Shown here: positions 57,528-64,000 of the stretch, piece by piece
How the letters are laid out: each line of letters begins with the position of its first letter
How positions within the stretch are numbered: position 1 is the stretch's first letter
DNA from: Nymphaea colorata
Taxonomy: Eukaryota > Streptophyta > Magnoliopsida > Nymphaeales > Nymphaeaceae
Assembly: GCF_008831285.2 (NCBI RefSeq)
Contig: NC_045140.1
Location: 27,670,131 to 27,734,130 of the forward strand
Length of the DNA: 64,000 nt
Direction of reading: 5' to 3'
Translations under genes and position numbers: made by a program
The notes under the pieces: model-generated
What the model saw: the letters and a program-made list of their open reading frames with translations, nothing else
Told to the model about the DNA's origin: nothing
Database searches by the model: none

Positions 57528-57626
57528 AACATTAACTGCTTCTTACTGCACGAATACAAGCTAGAGTATGCAGATCAGGACCATGTGGACTTCTGCACAC
57601 GCACACACACATTTGGATACTTATAA
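57528..57626 (+). pseudogene. Defensin-like exon-2 relic, cysteines lost
   Basis: Counterpart of 35094-35189: NINCFLLHEYKLEYADQDHV then DFC, ending TAA 57624-57626. Two cysteines kept in arm B are tyrosine here (HEC to HEY, QEC to LEY), as expected for drift without selection. Confidence 0.45.
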
Positions 57627-57829
57627 AGCCCTTACAAAAACATCCATACATGCTCATCCGGTTGTGGATGCTGATCTCTAGGTTTGAAACCATAGAAGTT
57701 TTACGTCCTTCTGGTTGGAATTTGGAGAAGGAATTCGGAATTTGATTTTTAAATTGCAACTCACGCTTTCTTCGCAATTGCGTTGAACTTGATCCTTCAT
57801 AAGCTTAGCTGCTTAGTCATCCAAGTGAT

Positions 57830-58930
57830 GCACTGTTACGTCGGAAACAAGACGAGAGGAAAAAGGCAGAAGAAAACGTCAAAGGACAACTGCTACAAAT
57901 AAGCCATGTAACTTGCTCTCCAACTTGACAACATAAAACCCTTAGACACTGCGTTGGGGTGAGAAAGATGCAACGTTGACCTCTTGCATGTGGATTCATG
58001 AAGAAATTAAAGATAAACACTCTCATGATCTGTGCTACAGGACGGTATGGCAGAAAGGGAGTCCTCCCCCGTTAAACCCAAGAGAAGCTCAAAAGATTTG
58101 GTTTTGACTTAGCAAATAGACGTTAGCTGTGTGGTAGTCAGGAACAGGCAAATTAATCATTCATTGTCAAAAAGCCAAAATGGATTGGAGTTTATCGGTT
58201 CAGGAAGCAGCTAGATGGTGGTGGCGCCGAAAGTTCAGGTTTAAATGGCTGACTTGTAGCTGGCAAGCTTGCTTCTCTAATCCCTATCTCCCTGACCAAA
58301 GTGTGGAAATGGAGAAATGTGATTCTCATGGAGATGAAGTTGATGTTTTGGACAAACTTCAGTCGAATATATGGATAGAAATTAAAGAACTTGTTATTAA
58401 TGCTACTTAGAGCAGGCAGGACAAAGAAGCAATATGTTCGTGGTCGTTCACAGGCATCAGGCCAGACCCGTGGCCATCTTTCGCAAATCATTCTGTCATT
58501 GTGCAATCTGCTTGCGGGTAGCTGCATGGAAAGGGGACGACAGAAGCTGGTTTACCTGGTCAAAGTCAGAAACTGTTTAAAGACTGTTGCCGATATGAGA
58601 TTTTTTGATGAACGATATAGCTGGAGTGCGCAGCAATTTCTCTACAACTTGCTCCACGACCTGCCTGATTTTGGGGGAGGATTAAAAGGGCCATCAGATT
58701 TTCATCTGGTGGTTTTGGGAAATCCTTGGGTGGTGTGGATAAGCATGGGAGAATTTTGCATATTCTGAAATTTTCTGATCCTTCAGAAGAGGCTATTGAC
58801 CTTCTAAGATGGCACATTCCCCTTAATTCCAAACTGGAATGGAGATATTTAGTTGTGTAGAGAGGTCATACTGCCTCATTTCTTCTGTTATTTTGTTCTC
58901 TCATGTAAATCCCTTTATTAATTGAAATAA
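57830..58930 (+). pseudogene. Unidentified coding-like block, arm C copy
   Basis: Colinear with 35390-36540. Frame pieces include EAARWWWRRKFRFKW, CDSHGDEVDVLDKLQSNIW, NLLHDLPDFGGGLKG and SDPSEEAIDLLRWHIPLNS. About 50 bases present in arm B (around 35765-35810) are absent here. No family recognised. Confidence 0.35.
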
Positions 58931-59907
58931 AAAGGTTCAGCGAAACTGGTTATGTTTACACTTCATTGAACAAAAAATTGTATACAGAATGTGTCGTGAT
59001 TAAAATATTACCCTTTAAATTAAAAAAAAAAAAAACTTTTTAAAATGACAAAAAAGGTTATAAAAAAAGTTAAAAGTTTCCAATGTACATTTCTTTATAA
59101 AAAAGACTTGGAAAATACTCTAACCATTCCCTTTTTTTTTCTTTGTTTTGTGTAAATTTCTGCATGCACATAGTTGTGCAAGCAAGAGGCCTCTTCCTCC
59201 CACGGGTTTGCAACGAAACGTAAAACACTTATATGTGATTTTGATGCATAAAAAGTTACAATTGGTCGTCTAGTACATGATAAATTCATCGACCATGCGT
59301 GAGGAGGGACGTCACGTGAATAGTCACTATAATAGTATACGGTGTATTCTCTCATAGAAGGGTTGACTATCACCTTCAACTCACGACATGAATATGCAAA
59401 CTCATTTTAATTTTTAAAAGTATACGACTCGGATATGATAACTACAGCCTATGATGTCTTGGCTTTTGTTTTTCTTCACTTCTTGCATGTACCGAGGCAC
59501 CCAAGTCACCTTCACTCACGAAATTAGAGGGCATCAGCTCACCTGAAGGGAAAACATTACAGTGGAAAGAAATTAATTTTTTCATCTGTAGATATCCGAC
59601 GCCATCCAATTTTGTACAACGTTTGTCCAGTCACGCTTGGCGAATCAATGTCTTAATTGCTTTTCAAAAAAAATTCCTAACCTCACAGATCTATTAACAA
59701 CGTACGACTTACGTAATGCATGCATGCGTTTTTCCTTTCACAACTTGCAAGTGATAGACGCCAACTTTCGAAAACATTAGGTCGACATTGAGTTTTTTTA
59801 TACTAATAATAAGTCCTGTTCAGGCACCAAAACAAAATCAGTTGTCTAACTTTGGATGACATACTTCTCAAAGATGATGAAGCCTTTTCAAGCTGCGCAT
59901 GGTGCTC

Positions 59908-59914
59908 TATAAAT
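59908..59914 (+). promoter_or_regulatory. TATA box of the broken PR-1 at 60030
   Basis: TATAAAT in ATGGTGCTCTATAAATTTG, 122 bases before the ATG; the promoter is nearly identical to that at 37480. Confidence 0.65.
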
Positions 59915-60029
59915 TTGAAAACCTCTCTCCATTATGCTATCACAAGCCCAAAGTACTCGCTTCTTAGAGGTGCTTTTCGGACCACACTCTCTTTTTTTTT
60001 CTTTTGCTTTCTTCTTGTGATCAGCCAAA

Positions 60030-60479
60030 ATGGAGCATTCCCCTGGCGTCCTTGTTTGGTTTAGCTTACTGCTGGGCCTTGGAATGCTAATCCATGGCGC
60101 TCACGCCCAAGACTTCGTTGCTGCTCACAAAGTGGCTCGCGCCCAAGTAGGTGTTGGTCCTATGGTATGAGATCTTACCGTTGCGACCTATGCCAACCAG
60201 AGGGTCGGTGACTGCAGGCTGAAATGCTTGGGCGGGCCGTATGGGGAGAACCTCTACGCTACGTGAGTACACTATAGAAGATGCCGTGAACTTGTGGGTA
60301 GCCGAAAAGAGGCACTACAACTACACCACCAACACCTGTGCGACAGCCACTACACACAGGTGGTGTGCCGCAAGTCGTTGCGGCTGGGCTGCGCCAAGGT
60401 CAAATGCAACAACGGTGCCATCTTCATCACCTGCAACTACGACCCTCCTGGTAACTTTGTGGGGCAGCGTCCCTACTAG
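60030..60479 (+). pseudogene. PR-1 pseudogene with several lesions
   Basis: Arm-C counterpart of the intact gene at 37587. It starts [20 protein letters not shown], lacks NSP-type residues after the signal peptide (HAQDFVAAH), and meets TGA at 60168-60170 where the family has TGG (Trp). Downstream about four codons are missing in VATYANQR. A second stop follows GENLYAT, and about 13 bases are deleted in TNTCA...HYTQ, restoring the last frame. That frame ends [11 protein letters not shown] and [11 protein letters not shown] at TAG 60477-60479. VVW is VVC. The poly(A) signal at 60567-60572 is intact. Confidence 0.92.
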
Positions 60480-60566
60480 GTATATAGTGCGTGCCAAATT
60501 AACATTTGGCTTGGCCTTTAATTTATTTTGCGTTGTAATAATCAGAGCAGCAGCTCGTCTACGTCG

Positions 60567-60572
60567 AATAAA
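60567..60572 (+). terminator. AATAAA poly(A) signal behind the broken PR-1 at 60030
   Basis: AATAAA in CGAATAAAATGTAAGACTGG, conserved with the copies at 38165 and 476 (minus). Confidence 0.5.
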
Positions 60573-61084
60573 ATGTAAGACTGGATGCATACGGATACAG
60601 TTGTGTAAATAAATAAATGTATTTGATATATTAGAGGCCATGAATCTACCCTCCCCGATGTTCAATGCAGATGCATGAAATTCCCAAAAAAAGACGAATA
60701 GAAAAGGATGCCATGAAACTTTTTTGTCGCAAGAGGGTTAGCAGCGGCGACCGATTGTGCCACTATTGTGTATGTTACGCCGGCATGCTGCTGTTGCTTC
60801 AGTGATCAAAAAGAGAAAGGTGGAAGGCGGATAGGAGGGTAACATGTCATGATTGTTCATGTAGGATGAACAAAAAAATATCATATTAATTTGCCTTCGT
60901 ATTCTCATTGCGAAAATCTACTAGATATAGGACTCAACTCGTCCGTATGAATCTCAACATTCCTGTTGGTTTTAACAGGAGTAATAAGGTCAAAAGCCTT
61001 TAAGGTCCCAAGATATGATTGTTGTCAAACCTAAATGGCAAAAAAGAGAACCTTGATTTTAAAAATTGGAAGTTTTTGATCTGA

Positions 61085-62100
61085 GCTCTTGAATTTAAAC
61101 TCTAAATCCGCAATCTAGCTCTGTAGTCTTTAATGTTTCCTATCTGGATCTCAAATCTGATATCCAAAATAATTCTTCCCAATTCAAAACCAGGTCGAAG
61201 CCTCTGATCTAATAAAAAATCCAAATTCACAGTTAGAATTCAGACCACAATCCTGATTAAGCATCAAATCCATCTTGAACTAGATCAATTTTAGTCGTCC
61301 TTGTTAGGTTTGCCCATGGTTTTTCATATTTTTTAAAAGCAAGCCCTAGGAGTGCCGCCCCCACTCCTATTTTCTTGGAATTAATTCAAAAAGTCAATCT
61401 CATCTCAAATTTTCAGCTAAATCTGCACCGTAAATCTGTCTAACACATCGTTCAAAGGAAAATCAATTGGCTCAACTGACTAAAATCTGGCCAAAACACT
61501 TATGAAAAAGGGTTTGGGGGCAGGGTGGTTTTCCAACCTTTTTATTCCTCCTCTTTTGTGTATGGTTCCAATGTTTTTTCTAAGGTACTCCAAGAGGTCT
61601 GGACGTGGTAACAAATGAAGGAGGAGGTTTGGACCTGCTCTAGAAAGACTAAACGAAGGAAGAAGAAGAGAAGAAAAAGAAATAAAAAGGCACGTCGCTT
61701 TTTCATTATATTCATGTATTTAAGTTTTATTTTATCATTTTCTTTCATCAGACTTAAATTTTAGTATGATCAGTTGACTGATTCACATTATTAACGTGGT
61801 CACATTTGGAGAGTTTCATTACAATCTAGTTTAATATATACACACGTATATATTAGCGTGGAAGGAGGGGTGGAGCCAAGATTTTTTTCGTGGGTGGGTT
61901 AAATGGGGGATGAGTTTTGTGGGTTGGATTTGGGTAGGGTTAAACTTAACTCACACTAAAAAAAATACATGAAAGCAAAAAAAAAAAATTAATTAATTTT
62001 TACACTATATATATATTTTTTTCATTTGGTTGGGGTGGGCATAGGCGCGCCCCCTGCGTGGAAGGGATAACAAAAATTAATGGCATGGTTGACTATATAT
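61085..62100. other. Intergenic DNA, nothing recognised
   Basis: 61085-61300 is rich in AATCTGATATCC-like motifs resembling the 39300/51230 repeats only loosely. The remainder is AT-rich with short frames. Confidence 0.4.
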
Positions 62101-62174
62101 AGTCAACCATGCCTTCACTTTTTGCTGCCCCTTCCATGTTTATATATATATAATTGAAGATTTGCATGGTGGTC

Positions 62175-62181
62175 TATAAAT
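62175..62181 (+). promoter_or_regulatory. TATA box of the decapitated PR-1 at 62307
   Basis: TATAAAT in CATGGTGGTCTATAAATTTGG followed by CAACCTCTCCACATTA, the family promoter core. Confidence 0.65.
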
Positions 62182-62306
62182 TTGGCAACCTCTCCACATT
62201 ATTGTATCACAAGCTCCACATAAGGAAGTAGTGGCTTCCTAGAGCCGTTCTTTTGTGACCTCTGCATCATCTCTTTTCTTTTGCTTTTTTCTTGTGATCA
62301 GCCAAA

Positions 62307-62357
62307 ATGGCTGGCGCCCTTGTTTGGCTCTGCTTACTGCTGGGCCTTGGAATATGA
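62307..62357 (+). pseudogene. PR-1 remnant: promoter, leader and signal peptide only
   Basis: GTGATCAGCCAAAATGG is the PR-1 leader. The frame reads MAGALVWLCLLLGLGI and ends at TGA 62355-62357, where family members continue [11 protein letters not shown]. The sequence after it is unrelated to PR-1, so the CAP domain has been removed by a breakpoint at about 62353. The 16-codon product would be only a hydrophobic peptide. Confidence 0.75.
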
Positions 62358-62599
62358 CAACTCACAATGGCCAGCGGCCCCGGAGAGAAGAAGTCGGTGG
62401 TGGCTGCTTAAACCGAATTCTATAATTTTATTTCATTTTATTTTATCTTTAACCATTACGTTTGAACACGACTTTCAAAAAGGAGGCTCACGGTCACAGA
62501 TTTTTGAGCTTTCAAGATTTTCTCCAAGAATCGGCGGCGATGACTCTCTGCCGTCTGTCTTAAGCCGGCCGGTTTGGCATTGGGGTTTTAATTTGCTCA

Positions 62600-62790
62600 C
62601 GACCTGATGAAAAGGACGCGAGCCTCGGCTTTTCTCATCAGCTTTTGCGTTTGCATAAATTCAAACCACTGATCAGGAGATACACTGGTTACAAAAACTT
62701 GTATCTGATACGAGAAGCGTTCTTTGAAAAGGACAAGAATCATGAAACCCAACTTTGTGAAAATCAGTCCCCGAACTGGATCCATATGTG
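62600..62790 (+). other. Possible exon fragment, unidentified
   Basis: A plus-strand frame from about 62605 to TAA at about 62790 reads HQLLRLHKFKPLIRRYTGYK and further LIREAFFEKDKNHETQLCEN. It looks protein-like but matches no family I recognise. It follows the PR-1 breakpoint and could be DNA brought in by the rearrangement. A minus-strand frame over the same bases (62597-62785) is an equal alternative. Confidence 0.2.
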
Positions 62791-63039
62791 TCCTTGGTAA
62801 GCAGATTTTATATGAGTCAGATCTGCAACTAAACCAACTCTATGGTTTTCCCAATTAACTCATACGTGCTTTACATTTGCAGAAAAGCGCCACTATTTTC
62901 ATTCCTTCTTCCGCATGATAGGAATCGCTTACTCACGTCACTGTTTGATTTAATTTGGCCTGTAGCTAGAAATATAATTGTAGCATGCATGTACAACTCT
63001 TGGAACCTCCGGAGATTATATATGGGCTCAAATTAAAGA

Positions 63040-64000
63040 TGATGCATGTCCAATGGAATTTGATGGGGATCAAGCTCATTAACTCACCACGCATAGCCGG
63101 CGCATGCAGATCAGACTAACATGAAAGAAAAATCACACAATCTTTTATCATGAAGTAATCACGCAAACGGTACTAGAAAACTACTACGGACATGAAGTTG
63201 GCCTGTAACATGAGCAGGACACAGGGGGCAGGTCAATGTCCACCCTTACGATTTATTCCGTAAAGACAAACCCATACATGCATGCATGGCCCAGATTTTA
63301 ATATAAAGAAGATGAAACTTAACAAGAAACAGATGGCGATGATAAATTGTCATGAGCAATGGAGCTGCACACGAAACAGTGCCGTTATAATTCATGAAAT
63401 CTCTTATATTTTTTTGTACGTGAAACTCAGAGAAGCATGTGGAGGCTTTGGTGATTGAGAATCCAAGTATTTATAATACGAGATCATCATCAAACTCGAC
63501 AAACTTCGGCCTAAAGTTCACAATTTATATCGCCAACTTTCAAACGATTCTGGTTTGATGCCTGAATAGGATTTCATAATATAGGATTAGTGAATTAATC
63601 TTTTTCAAACTTGATGTCTAGAGTCTCATATAATTACTTGCAAATTGCCAAAAAAAAGAAAAGAAAACAGAAGAAGACGCAAGCATCAACTGTTAAGATA
63701 TCAATGTATCTTCAAGGTTAATTAAAATATCGGAAGGAGCAGTTGCGAAATTGATTTGCGAATTGTGATTGCAAAGAAGTTGTAAGAAATTAGATAGTAT
63801 TGGATCCCAGATCAAAAAGTAAATGATGAAAACGTTGACGGCAAGTCAACAATGAACCTCATCTTATGAATTTAATTTATTCCTATAATTGCACAGAAGT
63901 TGTAAGAAATTAGATTGTATTGGATCCCGGATGAAAAAGTAAATGATGGAAAACGTTGACCGGAAGTGAACTATGAACTTGATCGCATAGTTTTAATTTA
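63040..64000 (-). pseudogene. PR-1 flank relic in inverted orientation, no coding sequence
   Basis: On the minus strand, about 63280-63236 reads GGAATAAATCGTAAGGGTGG, the PR-1 poly(A) region seen at 10788 and 42815. About 63560-63400 reads like the distal PR-1 promoter at 41700-41960 (GATTCTCAATCACCAAAGCC and CTTCTCTGAGTTTCACGTAC). The promoter and terminator parts are separated by only about 100 bases without CAP sequence. 63700-64000 holds two near-copies of AAGTTGTAAGAAATTAGATN (about 63777 and 63897). It probably continues beyond the window. Confidence 0.4.

Larger units (their letters stand above)
54730..61080 (+). repeat. Segmental duplication arm C
   Basis: Direct copy of arm B: 54800-56620 matches 30330-32050, 57500-58930 matches 35070-36540, 58920-60030 matches 36530-37587, and 60480-61080 matches 38079-39180. 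The stretch with the (TC)30-containing PR-1 (32050-35070 in B) is replaced by 56640-57500. Confidence 0.85.

Noticed and set aside
1-64000. CRISPR arrays, bacterial operons or viral genomes
   Set aside because: Repeats are segmental duplications and microsatellites; genes have eukaryotic promoters, introns and poly(A) signals.

Overview
This window looks like nuclear DNA of a flowering plant. The evidence is intronless pathogenesis-related protein 1 (PR-1) genes with TATA boxes and AATAAA signals, a two-exon defensin-like gene pair with GT-AG introns, a degenerate Ty1/copia element, a LINE-like relic, and fragments of plant heavy-metal-associated (HMA), terpene synthase and UPF1 genes in AT-rich intergenic DNA. 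The species cannot be fixed from sequence alone; nothing supports a bacterial, viral or organellar origin.

The window is essentially one defence-gene cluster shuffled by segmental duplication. Three large related segments are visible: arm A (about 1-5985, inverted), arm B (about 29110-39180) and arm C (about 54730-61080, same orientation as B). A partial fourth copy D lies at about 24860-26520. PR-1 copies occur at 574-1068 (-, intact), 10209-10712 (+, intact), 34396-34859 (+, broken), 37587-38078 (+, intact), 42243-42733 (+, one-base frameshift), 60030-60479 (+, broken) and 62307-62357 (+, only the signal peptide left). Further flank-only PR-1 relics lie at about 6910-9600, 56640-56860 and 63040-64000. 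The copies at 10209 and 42243 form their own pair, sharing 3' flanks.

The middle of the window (14300-22190) holds a direct duplication, each unit carrying one two-exon defensin-like gene (15742-16117 and 21052-21424). A degenerate copia element (about 17984-20440) interrupts the second unit. Decayed pieces of related defensin-like genes lie inside the PR-1 segments at about 5160-5406, 29694-29930, 35094-35189, 57300-57452 and 57528-57626, so the two secreted defence families have been duplicated together.

Each segment also carries a roughly 1.1-kb fold-back module with two head-to-head relics of an HMA-domain (HIPP-like) gene. Between 44 and 54 kb the cluster is interrupted by unrelated debris: an orphan terpene synthase last exon, an LTR-like repeat with a tRNA-Met primer-binding motif, a near-perfect hairpin of about 777 bp, a frameshifted UPF1 first-exon relic and a LINE-like relic. 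Functional output of the window is probably three secreted PR-1 proteins and two secreted cysteine-rich peptides; everything else appears to be debris or regulatory DNA.
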